This document shows positions 22,101 to 34,019 of a stretch of DNA of 64,000 nt, one piece after another. A program made the translations under genes and the position numbers. Position 1 is the stretch's first letter. Each line of letters starts with the position of its first letter. A model generated the notes under the pieces. The model saw only the letters and a list, made by a program, of their open reading frames with translations. It made no database searches and had not been told where the DNA came from. The DNA comes from Paulownia fortunei (Eukaryota; Streptophyta; Magnoliopsida; Lamiales; Paulowniaceae), in NCBI GenBank assembly GCA_019321725.1, contig CM033115.1, positions 13,216,673 through 13,280,672 on the forward strand, given 5' to 3'.

Positions 22101-23787
22101 TCTACATGAGTTCTATGCTTTATTAATTATTTTTTATGTGATTTTTTTTGCAATTAATATTTAGTTCATGTGATATGAATGATATATGTTGTGAATAAAT
22201 ACACGTTGACATTCAGGTACTCATGTAAATTCAATATTCATTGCTTTACATAATTGCATATTTTTATAGGAAATTATTTATGTTAATGGTAGTAATTTGG
22301 TATCCCCATTTATTTTTGAGTAGATTGATGTAGTAGGCCTTGAATTAATGTAATTTATTTAATTATTTTTAAGGCATGTATTTTTTGGAGGTCATTTACC
22401 ATCAATGGGGATATTTTTTCTTTTACTACCATGGACCCAAATTATCTTTACATGATACATTAAATGTTAATATGGCTTATATGGGGCTAAGCTTTGGTTA
22501 TTCATATTGCATATTTGCATGCATAAAATATGTGGATAAATTAATATTTTATTCATGATCAGTGATTTTTTATTGTGCATTGAACTCAGTGGGAGATGAT
22601 TACTAGCTTGAGTTGCTAAATTTTTAAGTTCACTGAGTATAAAAGAATAATAAAGTATTTACTTGAATCTAAAATAAAATATTAGACTAGTACCTAAGTT
22701 TTGTGCAATTAATTTAAAAGTCTTTGACCAACTCACCAATTTTATATTTAAGTCAATTGAGTATGAAAATGGACAAGTTGTCCAATATTGTTGCAACTTA
22801 GACGCTAACAATATGCTAATGGACTAATAATAAAGTTTGCGCTTTTATTTGTTTAAACTTCAAACACGAGATTTTAAATTGCCCAATATTATCGCGACTT
22901 AGACGTTGACAATATATCAATGGATCAAGAATAAAGTTTGTACTTTAATTTATTTAAATTACAAATATGAGAATTTAATCAAAGAGTTTGAGCTCTAATT
23001 TGTGATATGAGCTCACTCAGAGGTAAAAAAATTCTAATTATTTAAAAGTCACTTTTAGAGTTACCTTATAAATTTTGTAATATATTTTTGACAATAATTG
23101 CCTAACTTGAGGTTGATTGTTAAGAGTAAAAAAATGCACATTTAGTTGCATTTCGCTTATGCCAACCAACATAAACTAATTGGGGTGAATGTTGGAAAAA
23201 ACAAATAATATTTTGGCAAGAGTAAAAGTTAAAACTGGAACCATAAAAGGATCCAATAAAAAGACAAGATGTGTCACCTTAGTAATAAATGGCAACTAAG
23301 CGTTAATAAATGTCAAGTTCTATAAATGAGATTAGTCAATTTATTCGTAATCGTATTGAGATAAAGTTTGACTATTAAAAAGTTCTCTTTTTTTGTTGAT
23401 GTTTTCAAATATCTCATTTGATAGATAATAGATGTTGGTATAACGTAGTATGTGGTTGGAGATTGAGTAAACACGTAGACTATAATAGAGTGGTTCAAAC
23501 AAATTTATTTAAATGGTGTACAAGAGGAGACATTATGAGCTCGAATTACCACCTCAAGCTGAGCAAATGGCATAGGTTATTGTTCAAGCTTAACAATTGG
23601 CATGAGCTACTCCTTGGATATATACAAAATATACTACATTTGACATAGTCTGGCGCATAACGGTCCTCCATTGCTATTGAAGCCGGACTTAGCAGTTTCC
23701 CAAACAATTAATACAAAAAAAAATGCAAGTTCCTTAGGAGAGGTTTCTAAAAATTGAGAAGATAAAATTCAATTCATTATAGATTGA

Positions 23788-24066
23788 TTGAGTAAGGAGT
23801 CTCTAGATGACATTATATTGATTTTTGAGACACATTCATGTGGATTAGTACAACATGAAATTCTTGATTTACGGAATCACTTACGGGATGAATATAAACA
23901 TTATAGTTTTGAGAATTTAACATTAAAAGACCCTATTTGCCAGTTTATAAGAAAATTAGATGGGAAGCATATCCTCGACCCATATAGGGTGTTTAAGCTA
24001 TTACTGGATGTAAAATCAGAGAAAGATATGAGCTACAGTCACAACTACATGTACATTTATGTGTAA
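23788..24066 (+). CDS. unrecognised 92-residue open frame
   Basis: I do not recognise this product. It reads MSKESLDDIILIFETHSCGL and continues with mixed charged and hydrophobic residues, with no obvious motif, signal or membrane span. It is longer than chance frames nearby and has protein-like composition. It lies just upstream of the LOG-like fragment on the same strand, and the 200 bp between them look like an intron: GTAAGT at 24062 and a pyrimidine-rich CAG at 24273-24275. It could be part of a composite captured gene, or chance. Confidence 0.25.
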   Translation: MSKESLDDIILIFETHSCGLVQHEILDLRNHLRDEYKHYSFENLTLKDPICQFIRKLDGKHILDPYRVFKLLLDVKSEKDMSYSHNYMYIYV

Positions 24067-24194
24067 GTAGCTAATTTTCAAATTTTGTATTCTTATGTTC
24101 AACCTTTCTAATAAAAGAAAAAATATATTCCCTATTCACACATTAATAAATAGTACCGTACTTACTCTATTTTTGTACAACTTAATTTCAAAAA

Positions 24195-24218
24195 GAAAGA
24201 AAGAAAGAAAGAAAATAG
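24195..24218 (+). repeat. GAAA microsatellite
   Basis: A short AAAG/GAAA run within the intron-like stretch upstream of the LOG-like fragment. Confidence 0.8.
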
Positions 24219-24275
24219 AAGGGTCTTCCACTCGCAAGTTTAATTATATTTATGTCTTTTGTTGAACCAATTCAG

Positions 24276-24868
24276 GAAAAAATGGTGAGCTTATAGGAGT
24301 AACCAATAACCTTAATAGAATTTTAGCAGAAAGAAAAATTCATTTAGTGTTGGGGGAGGCAGTATGGAGTTAATGGGGAGTGTTGCTACTTCTGTTCATA
24401 TAGGAAAAGTCAAAGTTTTAAGAGCTGTACTAAAACCTTTTAACTGTGCAGAATATCAAAGATATGACCATAAGAGATGAGCCAAAAGTGTCACATATTT
24501 AGGACAAAATGCCTAACATGTTAAACAATGGGGATGCATTCATCACTCTACCTGGTGGTATTGGTACACTGGATGAATTGTTCCAAATTGTCTTTTGGGC
24601 ACAACTCAACATTCATCAAAAATCTATAGGTATTCTTAATGTTAATGGTTTCTTTGATGATTTGCTATCTTTTGTAGATCACGCTGTAGAAAAAAAAATT
24701 ATTTCACTGCATGCAAGACAAATTTTCATTTCTACTCCAACACCTAACCAACTGATTGATCAACTTCTAGTATATGTACCAGAACTTGATCCAGTCTTGG
24801 CTCGTGTAGATTGGTCCAACAAGGATAATGGTCGAAAATGCAAAATGGATATGACTCTTTGCATGTAA
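24276..24868 (+). pseudogene. LOG-like cytokinin-activating enzyme fragment
   Basis: LOG enzymes (cytokinin riboside 5'-monophosphate phosphoribohydrolases) release active free cytokinins in the cytosol. The fragment starts after a CAG acceptor-like site and reads LAERKIHLV. One base is missing in the normally YGGGS motif near 24348, after which the GGGSMELMGSVATSV region is legible in another frame. An in-frame TAG is at about 24501. From 24509 the frame is clean and carries LPGGIGTLDE, the family's PGGxGTxxE signature (about 24548-24577), then FWAQLNIHQKSIGILNVNGF and the usual C-terminal part, with a stop at 24866-24868. The N-terminal part (normally containing CVFCGSS) is absent. The sequence after the start looks uninterrupted by introns. 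It lies inside an Athila-like remnant nested in a copia element, so it is displaced from any native promoter. Confidence 0.82.
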
Positions 24869-26587
24869 AGTTTATCTTTAATGATTTCAACTAATAATGT
24901 ATATATTATGTTGTTTCACCTTTATTTTCCAACAAGTCAAATTTTAGGTAATATCTTCTAAACTTTATTTTCCTATCTATTTTTTATGTTGGGGATAATG
25001 CCTCGATTAGGTTGGGGGAGGGGATAGTTGATATCATGGCTTGTGTGTTCAATGTGTGTTTTTTTAGTTATTTTTTAAATAAAAAATAAAAATTCAAGCG
25101 TTTTTTCTTTTGGGTCCATTGAAACCATGAAAAATAGTGGTAAGTAAAGGGTAACTTTAGTGGTAAGTAAAGAGTAACTTTGACACTCTTGAGACGTACC
25201 CTTATATTTTTTTTATATAACATGACAAGTTTATGAAGTTTTTAACAAAAAATTATGAATTGTCAATTTTTTTGAATCGTAGATGTTCTTCCAATTTTAA
25301 TGATTAAAATAAAGTACGAATAATGTAGTTTGATTGATGATGGGTGTTATTTTTTATTTTGATGTTATTTTTTATTTAATATATTTTTATAATAATTATA
25401 CTTAAATTGCACAAATAGTTATGTTATTTGGTTTGGAGACAAGTATGTCAAAATAAAAAGTTCTTATGCCCTCATTTTATTCATTACTTGGATTTTTGAT
25501 GTGTAGGGGTTGAGTGTTAGAACTTTTTCTTTTGCTCTATCAAGGCAAACAACTGATTTAGCACCACTTGAAAAATGTTTATAACATTACACTTTCTAGC
25601 ACTATGGCCAAATCAAATTATTTCCCATGTGATGTTCCAAGAGAACATCCCCTATAGTGAGTCACTTTGAGCCTTTCAATTAATAAGCCTTTTTTCTGTG
25701 GTAACCATATCTTTTTACTTAGTCTAAATACACTTATCCTACCCTTATTCTAAAAATAATCTGAAGCTTAAGAAATATTTCATTGACAAAGTAAGCTTAT
25801 AAAAAAAAATTGGGTTGGAATAGAAGATAAGTGTGTGGGAGTTTCTCATCAAAAAATAAAATTGTAAAGTGTTAAAAATATTACGAATTGCAACTAAAAA
25901 TGAGATATTCCAAAATTAATAAGAATGATGAAAAGGGGTTCAATTCAATAACATTAGGCCCTGATGTTGAAATTTATGGAGTGTGAGAATTTTTCATTGA
26001 TTAATTCTATGTCTCTAATCCCATGAAGTTTTTAGAACATTTGTTGCATCTTATCATTTTATTTCTTAGCCATATCACTATCCTTTAGCACTATGTGATA
26101 CCTTAGGTGTAGTGGAGATTTGTACCAAATGAAGAACCTATGGTGTTTAACTCTTCCATTAAAGATTCGATGATGATTTTTGTAAGGTTATATGAGAATT
26201 CACTTGTTTGAAGTATGTATGGTTTTGTCACTGTTGACATTAACTATTCACACACATACATACACACGCACACTTGAGTATGCTTATTATGAAAATATAT
26301 TGACTTTTAAATGACTAAGGGTTAAATTCAACACTTGTTTGATTTCATTTTCATATTACTTTGTTGCTTTCTGAGAATAATAGTTGGAAATTAGCTATTA
26401 TAGGTGTTTGTGGGTATTACTGTTGGAAACCCTCATGAGACGATAACTCATCTTCTATGGGTCACCTAGGGATATAAAGGCTTGTTGCATATGTTAAATC
26501 CAATTGCGATTTCCTACAAAAATGAAATTAGTTTAGGTTTCTTTTAGACTTGCTCGATGATAAGCAAGGGTTAAGTGTGGGAGAATT
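24869..26587 (+). other. long untranslated tail of Athila-like remnant
   Basis: No gene. It contains GTTGGGGGAGGGG near 25010 and a direct repeat GTGGTAAGTAAAGRGTAACTTT at 25137-25177, and ends in the polypurine tract before the LTR. Long non-coding 3' regions are typical of Athila. Confidence 0.6.
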
Positions 26588-28534
26588 TGATAAGTGTATA
26601 TTTCAACATATTTTTGTATCAAATCCTTTATACTTTTCTTAATTTATTTTTGTTAATATTATAGTTTTATTAATATTATGTTTTAGAGAATCAATGAACA
26701 AAAAGAGATAAAAAAGAGCCAAAATGAAACTAAAGAAGACAACACGTTTCATGAGCAAGTTGGGAGATAATATTTTATTGGATCAAAGAAGAATCACAAT
26801 TAGAACAAAATGACCATTTTTGCTTAAGTCCATCATGTGTAGATTAAAATATATGCAAGAAATCTCTTGAAATTTGTAAGTGATTGTTGGGTTTGCATTA
26901 AATTCAAAATAAGCATGTTTATAGACTTGTACAATTTTTGTATTTTAGGCATAACTCATTGTTCAAAAATCTTATGGACCTGAATCTTACTTCATTTGAA
27001 AGCGAGAGATATAACTACAACTTTGCTGTTGGAATCTTCGCTTAATTCAACCTTGATTATAGTAGAAATTTTGTCCAAGTGTGTATATTGGAAATGATTT
27101 ATTTATACTGACATATTTCTTTAATTAAGCATAACTTTCTGCCTAGTGGTTGGAATTAGGTGATTCAAGTTGAAAAATAAATCTAACAGATACATAGCTT
27201 TCATGTTGACCATGTTTTCAAAATCAGCTTATTACATGGAGAAAAATATGTGATAATATTTGAGTGTGAAAAGACATGTGAATTTAGAGCATATTTAAAG
27301 TTATTTTGGAGTGTATTTGGAGATGCAAATTTAGGCGCTCTTCTACTACAAATAGGGGTTCTTGGATGGTATTTAACACTCAAAAAACCTTAGAGGGGGA
27401 AATAAAGTTTTATTATTGTATTTCTTTAGGCTAAATTTTCTGGTAGTAATGTAAGTTTTCTAGTAGTAATAGAAATATATTCTTTAATTTTTCTTCTATT
27501 TTTAGTCTTTTCTAATTTCATTATATTTTTTTAAATTTTATTTAGTTGAGGAGAAAGGGTGAACATCTTAGTGGAGAAAAATGAACGATTATAAATGTGC
27601 ATAATGTTTAGGTGTGTTGTATTATTATTTTAATTTATGATTAAAACCCTACTTATTTTGTGGTGATTCTTGATTTATATATCACCAATGACACAACAAA
27701 TACTTAGGTTCATTTAGCTTATTGTATGATTCTACTACAAAGACTATTAATGTGAAACCTTGATTTGTTGTAGATAAAGGTGTGCATAAATACTTAATCT
27801 CATAAATAAGTATTGACGTTAAAACTTTTATTGTTTAGTAGCGATTCTTGATTTATGTATCACCAATTGTACAACAAATACTTGGGTTAATTTAGCTTAT
27901 TTTATGGTTCTACTACACTGACTACTAACGTGAAATCTTGATTTATTATAGATAAAGATGTGCATAAATAATTATTGGCGTTAAAATCTTTTTTGTTTAG
28001 TGGCGATTCTTGATTATGTATCACCAATGACACAACAAAAGTTCGATTCATTTAGCTTATTATATGATCATAATACACCAATTGCTCATGTGAAATTTTA
28101 GTTTGTTGTAGATAAAAATATGCATAAATACTTGATTCCATAAACAAGTATTGATATTAAAAGATAATTTATAGATAATAAGACAATATTATGACTACCT
28201 TAATGCTTGAGTTATTTGATAATATTTTTCCACTAGAATCTTTATTGTGTATAGATTTCAATAGTGACATTAAAAAAAGTTAAATAAATAATAAATAATC
28301 GTTCATCTATCCAAAACTCAAGAGTGGATCCCTAATTCTTTGTACTTTTATTATTTTGATTTCTTACTTATAGTATAATTTTTTCTTTATAATCTAAACT
28401 ACATTCAGCCTATTTTTTAAGAAATATAAACCCAAAAACTTCAAATAACTTTCCTGTAAATCGATCTCGAACTTCCGAAAAATTTATTACTTGACACAAC
28501 CTGCACTTGAATTTGCAACCTTAAAGTTGTAGCA
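26588..28534 (+). repeat. Athila-like 3' LTR
   Basis: It starts TGATAAGTGTATATTTCAAC and ends CTTAAAGTTGTAGCA. It aligns with 59768-61375, including the shared stretches ATCAAATCCTTTATACTTTTC, TTTTCTAGTAGTAATAGAAAT and CAAAACTCAAGAGTGGATCC. It is 339 bp longer than the other copy, which is accounted for by two extra copies of an internal repeat. Confidence 0.85.
27665..28170 (+). repeat. triplicated ~170-bp unit inside the LTR
   Basis: Units begin GATTCTTGATT at 27665, 27843 and 28005. Each has a TATCACCAAT start, an ACAACAAA core, TTTAGCTTATT, and a GATAAARRTRTGCATAAATA end. The LTR of element D has only one such unit (about 60839-61010). Confidence 0.85.
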
Positions 28535-28554
28535 TATGTCTACGATGTCACTGC

Positions 28555-31205
28555 AAGATGGTATGTTCTCAAAAGTGATGAACAACTTGAAGGAGAAATG
28601 ACAGAAATTAAGTCGCACAATGTAGATTTCTTCAAGTAGAACTTTTACGAGCATATGTGAAGTCAAATAGAATCTTGAACTATACGAGTTGCAAGATCCT
28701 TGAGGAGATGCTCATTTTTCTAGCATTGATGATGGATTTTAAACTCATCTAGCAATCGCTATGATAGTGAGAGAGAACTTAAGTCAGTGGGATTGTCTCA
28801 CTTGAAAAGGACTCTCAAATTCCATACATAAGAGGAGTGAACATAAGTTGTTCCCTATTATCTACATAAGACGGAGTGGACATCCTTGATGACTATTTTT
28901 GTAGATGTTGTTGAGTCAACTTAGACTTTTGACTTCATTTGATACTTTAAGTGGATAGTTGCTATGAAGGAAAAGATAACTATGAACAAAGTCTAAGAGA
29001 TGATTGATCTTCTATCTAGGTGCAAGACCATTAGAAACATGTAGTATTAAGAGGTCAAGTGCAAAGTAGATGGGTTGATTGACATGTGTGTAGCACAAAC
29101 AAGGGCAAAATGTTTACACCTAATAAAAGATCATAAACTTTTAGAGATGTTCTCCTTAGGTGGTGAGATTGTCTTCATTTGCCATTATGATATTAATTGT
29201 TGCCACTTTCATCTAAGTTTGTCCTGGATAATTGAGGTTGACATATATGAATGAGGAGTAGATGAGGAGATCTATGTGGATCGCCTAATAAATTCAAGAA
29301 GTAGGGTAATAGTACAAAGATTGCTGAATCGAAAAGCTCCATTATTATTTGAACTATCATCCAAATAGTGGAGCTATTGATTTCATCAAGCTATCACTCT
29401 GATAAGGTTATGATCGTCAAATAAGATCACTGAATATATGTCAAGATAAATAAGAGAATTTAGTTCTCATTGTATATGAGCAATAATGAGATGGCTAATA
29501 GGGACATGGAGATATTGCTACAGAGTAATGGCTATCCTTTACTTTTGAAATGGATATAGGGAAAGTGGATGCATACTTGGTATTGTGATACGAAGATTTT
29601 GTATGCATCACACTTATTCTATTGACACTTTATGGCCAAATATTATGTTCTTAGTTAAAAAAAAGTGCCTAAGTTGAAAGAACAAAAGAAATGTTAGCTA
29701 ATATTATGCAAGCAATATAGGAAGTTTGATGTGCACTATATGTGTACTTGACTAGTATTATGCTTGGAAATTTAATTATTGGTGAGTGGATATCAAAGTG
29801 ATACTTGATGCAAATATTGCAATGAAGTCAAGTAGATACTTATATATCTTAATATAGTGGTCTAAAATTGGTTGTGGGTAATTTGGTATCATGAAAAGAT
29901 GCACATTGTGGCTCATATCTATTAGCCTATTGTTATCTTTGTAATAATAAAGCCACTTGGAATATCGTTGGAGGACCAAGCATAGTTATATTAGATAATA
30001 CTTCACTTAAAAAGAGTATTACGCATAATTAAATTATTCTCATGTATATTTCTATGAGCAGTGTGCATTTCTTTTTATTGAGCTATTGTATGGAGATATG
30101 CTCCAAAGGCATTTGAGTAGTATGGGATCACATAGAATTTGACTTATGTGGCTTGTGAGAACATTTAATGTTTAATGAAACATATTTATGTTCTTACTAT
30201 ATGGTTAGTGCTGAATTATAAGCTATCACAAGGCTTCGATTGACCCTCTTATAAGGGGTAATCACCTTGGTGCTATAAGGGCGAGCAGGATGAGACTTAA
30301 ATGATTGTGTCATTTAATTGGGGTTTGTTAATGATCACCTTTGCTCTTGGAGTAGCGAGAAGGCTAATATGCATAACTAAGTATTTCCTTAGCTTGGAAG
30401 TTAAGATGAGATCATACTTGATAGATTATGAAGTATGTCCAAACTTCATAATAAGTTTGTTTATAACTAAACATGTAAACTGCTAGAAGGTATTTTGGAG
30501 AGTGACCTCTGGTGGTGTGCATGTCAGGCGCTTGGAGAGTGACTAGACTTAGGTTCATATGATGTTTAGAGCATGTCATGCTCAAATTGAGTGGGAGCTC
30601 CATCATAGCATGTATTCATACTACATGTGCTTTGAGGCAAACTTCTATGGAAAGTGACTAAATAGGTCCTTGCTTCGTTACTGTGTAAGCCTATATTATT
30701 TCTTGTACTCTTAGGGACTCTGGACCATATCATGAAGTATAAAGCTTGATAACGCAATTTTAACATATATCCAATGGCCAAACATGATTCAATTTGTCAG
30801 AGCATATCTAGAAAAGCTGTCAGGAGCAAGCTAATTGGTATGAGAGTTTGAGGAAAAACTAAATCGGTATCACACTTATATTCTATGTTTTATAGCTTGG
30901 GCGACTATGTCAATATATATTTGACTAGTCGAGAACATAGATATATATATTTGAGTGAGTCAAGAATGCTCTACTTGTATTTATTGAGAGATCTAGAGAT
31001 GGTTGATTGGGAGCGATCGCTTGGTTTGGGGTACACAACGAGCTATTGAGTTGTAAGGTTATATTGTTTGGTAATGACATATTATACTTTGCTCACCTAT
31101 CATTTCTTGCTTGATTGTACACCTCATTTTTTGAATGAAGAGAATGACGTGAGATTGAAAAATTATACGGTGATGAGATTCAAGGAGATCGAGTTAATTA
31201 TATAT
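28555..31205 (+). pseudogene. copia pol remnant of element A
   Basis: Heavily decayed but legible: an RT start with SRCKTIRNM and KVDGLIDMCVAQ at about 29020-29100, where intact copia RT has the GCKW...DGSIDRYKARLV segment, and GVDEEIYVD near 29260, matching the usual LDEEIYM. RNase H text around 29700-30000 is only faint. Stops occur every few codons. The order RT then RNase H directly before the 3' LTR, with no integrase after, is the copia arrangement. Confidence 0.65.
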
Positions 31206-31217
31206 AAGAGTGGAAGA

Positions 31218-31683
31218 TGTTGGAAATTAAGTTGGGTTTTACTTGACTCAATTGGTTATCCATATTTGAGTTGGATGTTAATTCTACAATTTGTGTAGGA
31301 TTATAATTCTTAATTGGACTGAGATTCTTTCTTATGTAGGAAGAGATATATGGATTCTTCCTTGTGTAGGAAGAGAGAAATATCTACATATATATGAAAT
31401 CTCAATCATTATGAAAAGTGTGAATAAACGTATTCTTTCAAAAAATACTCTCTCAATATTTCTCTCTATATGAAATACTATCTGCAAAAAAGACTTGTTT
31501 ATGATTCATTCATTTGGAACCTGGAGTTGGAGATCATGTTCAAGACATGCTCGTGGTTCGATCAAAAGAAGACTCGTAGACGAGCTTGATGTAGGGTTTG
31601 TGGATTGATATAATTTTATTGTGTATGATAATATCAAATTCATTATCTATTTCAATATGAATATTATTGATTATTTACGTTTA
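31218..31683 (+). repeat. copia A 3' LTR
   Basis: It starts TGTTGGAAATTAAG after the purine tract GAGTGGAAGA. It matches 20657-21196, ending after TGAATATTATTGATTATTTA. Confidence 0.8.
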
Positions 31684-31688
31684 AGAAT

Positions 31689-34019
31689 GAGCAGATTGTC
31701 ATATAAAATGACAACTTAAAATTAAGACTAAGTAACAAGAAAAAAAGAAAAGAAATAAAGTGCACATTCAATTCATTGTTCACATAACCAAAAATGAAAA
31801 AGCAACTAAAACCTGGGGGCTGGGAGAAGAGAACAAAGAATAAATAAAAAAGTTAACGTGGAAACAGGAAAAGGGAAAAAATAAAGAATAAAGGAAGAGG
31901 AGATTAAAAATTATAGTGAAAAGAATTGAAGGCACACACTTACGATTCTCGTAGTGCCAGTGTTGCATAGAAGAGGAGAGTAGAAGTTTGAAGGAAGCTT
32001 GGACGTAGTAAGATTGAAAAGCCCCAAGTTTTTCCTTTTTTATTTTCGGTTTACAAATAAAGAAATAAATATTAAAATTCGGTAAAAATCATCGATTCTG
32101 AGATCGATTATCGGGTTGTTGGTTCTACCATTTTTTAGTGGTTCGACATGGGTCATTAAATGATCATATCTTTAGCATAACTTGACTGATTTTGTGGCCG
32201 TTTTGCAATTAAACCAGCTAGACCAGCGACCAGATCTGGGTATGATAACATTGCTTGTAGTTTTAATTTCCTCCAGTGGCGTTTTTGCCATATCAAGTGG
32301 ATGCCTAGGTATTTGTTGAGATACGAATAAATTTGGTTGAGTCAAGCAATACAAGATTTGCCTAAGGGCAAGTGTAGTTTTCAATTTGTTTTCTTGGTCA
32401 CTAGGGCTCAAACTCCCGATGGATGAATCTACAAATAATTTGCATGCTTAATAAGTGTGAGTAGTTTATGGGCTATTATATGTGCCCCATTAATTTCATA
32501 CCAATACGTATATATGCTAGGTAGTGCCTGAGGTTCGGACCATAACCCGCACCCCCACCCAAAAAAAAAAATTAAAAAAAATAAAAAAAAATCTAAGGTT
32601 TTTTTTCCTTTTTTTTTTTTTTTTAAAAGGGTGCACTCGATCTACCATTTTAGGCTAAAATAAGGAGAGTTCTCTCTTTTTTTTTCCCCCTAATTTAAGT
32701 AAATGAAAATTCTTGCAGATCAAGTTTGACGTACTCAATTTATTCAAGTGATCAGAAGTTTACACTTACCTAGTGGTTATTTGATACTCCAATGTATTGA
32801 TGAAACAAACACTTTTAAATGCAAACCATTGTCTAAATATGTGCATGAATTCCTTATTGGACCAATATATAATGCATTAATACTTCTCCAAACTAGTTAG
32901 CACTAAGATGATTTCATTGCCATGCTCAATTCAACTTTAATCGTGTAATATCTTGTATTATACTCACGTGTATAAAAAAATTGTTGTAATATGAAGAGAG
33001 AAAAAATTGTAATATTAAGAGAGAAAATTTAAAATATATATTTTGTATCTCCACATCAGAGTCAATCTTTTTTACACATGCAACGTTAGTGCATATAATA
33101 AAAGATAATAAACCTATGTGCTACAGAAGATGTGAGTTAAGCATCCCTGCAGCTCTCATACAATTGTACGATTCAGATTGAATCTCAACATTTAAAATTT
33201 GTATTTAAGTACAGTACGAGAAATTTGAATTAGACCTGAGATACGACCCAATTTATATATGTTGATATCAAATGCAATTTGCAAATTATATGACTTTTGC
33301 TTGCAATCTCTGTCCGCTAAGCAACATATTTTCCAAAGTTAATGTGCTTTTTAATAATTGTGTAAAACTTTAGCACATTAACTCTTATGTGATTATGGAG
33401 CCCTCAATGTGTGCGATCATAATTGTTTATGCATATGAAATCATATATTTATTCATTTGGTAAGTATAACTTTTTTATTTGTATTTTTTGTGCTTGTTTA
33501 TTTAAATTTGTATAATTCTTAATAAATAAAGAAAATAGCATTTAGGAGAAGATAAATGAGAAAATGCAATTAGCCTAAAAAAGGGAAAAGAAAAAAATAA
33601 ATTACAGAGGAAAAGAAAACAAAACATGGAAGAGAAACAGTGAGAAAGTTGGGAGTAGTTCGACATGTGTCACGTTTTAAGAGGATCATTCCATACCAAG
33701 ATATACTAGCCCATTTGAAGTGGTAATTTTCGGTTTGACGAGGCTTTACTCCCCTTCAAATAGTTGTTTTTAGCAAGGAGTTCTTACTTGCATTACATAC
33801 TAACATTTGTCGGGGTTGTCCAAATGATAATTCTATGATAATTAAGTCATAATTAGAGCTGAAAGCATTGAAATAAAGCAAAAAGCTTGTAAAGTGCAAA
33901 ATGAATTTTGCGTACTTCAAAATGAAGGGATATATAATATTTAAAAATATTTAAATAAGGATTGTATTTTTGTATGGTAGAGTATATACACTGATACAAT
34001 ATCTTTTATCTTTAGACTT
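31689..34019. other. gene-free AT-rich stretch
   Basis: No supported gene. It holds a low-complexity A-rich then T-rich block (about 32558-32625) that could fold on itself, and a second purine-rich block near 33520-33650. Short open frames here have no family resemblance. Confidence 0.5.

Larger units (their letters stand above)
23650..28534 (+). mobile_element. Athila-like gypsy remnant inserted in element A
   Basis: The right end is an LTR (26588-28534) of the same family as the 5' LTR of element D. Just before it is AAGTGTGGGAGAATT, the purine-rich tract normally preceding an Athila 3' LTR. Further left, about 24980-25030 has the GTTGGGGGAGGGG text I associate with the long 3' untranslated region of that clade. 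So the LTR is a 3' LTR and sequence to its left should be internal. No gag, pol or 5' LTR is seen. The left junction near 23650 is where homology to element B stops. Nothing matching the five bases after the LTR (TATGT) is found at the left junction, so that end was rearranged. Confidence 0.7.
20657..31683 (+). mobile_element. copia element A, with nested Athila-like remnant
   Basis: LTRs at 20657-21196 and 31218-31683 match each other and those of element B. The flanks GGAAT (20652-20656) and AGAAT (31684-31688) are a near-perfect 5-bp duplication. A primer site follows the left LTR and a purine tract GAGTGGAAGA precedes the right one, so it reads left to right. The leader (21197-23650) and pol (about 28560-31205) align with element B (43394-45870 and 46680-49370). 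The stretch between, 23650-28534, is foreign: an Athila-like remnant holding a LOG-like pseudogene. The segment matching B 45870-46670 is lost. Confidence 0.8.

Noticed and set aside
22376..22558. 60-residue frame with a counterpart in element B (44623-44829)
   Set aside because: Conserved between A and B only because the elements are related; it has frameshifts between them and no known motif, so I do not call a gene.
32558..32625. A-rich then T-rich run resembling a hairpin or a transposon end
   Set aside because: Simple low-complexity sequence; no flanking duplication or terminal repeat found.
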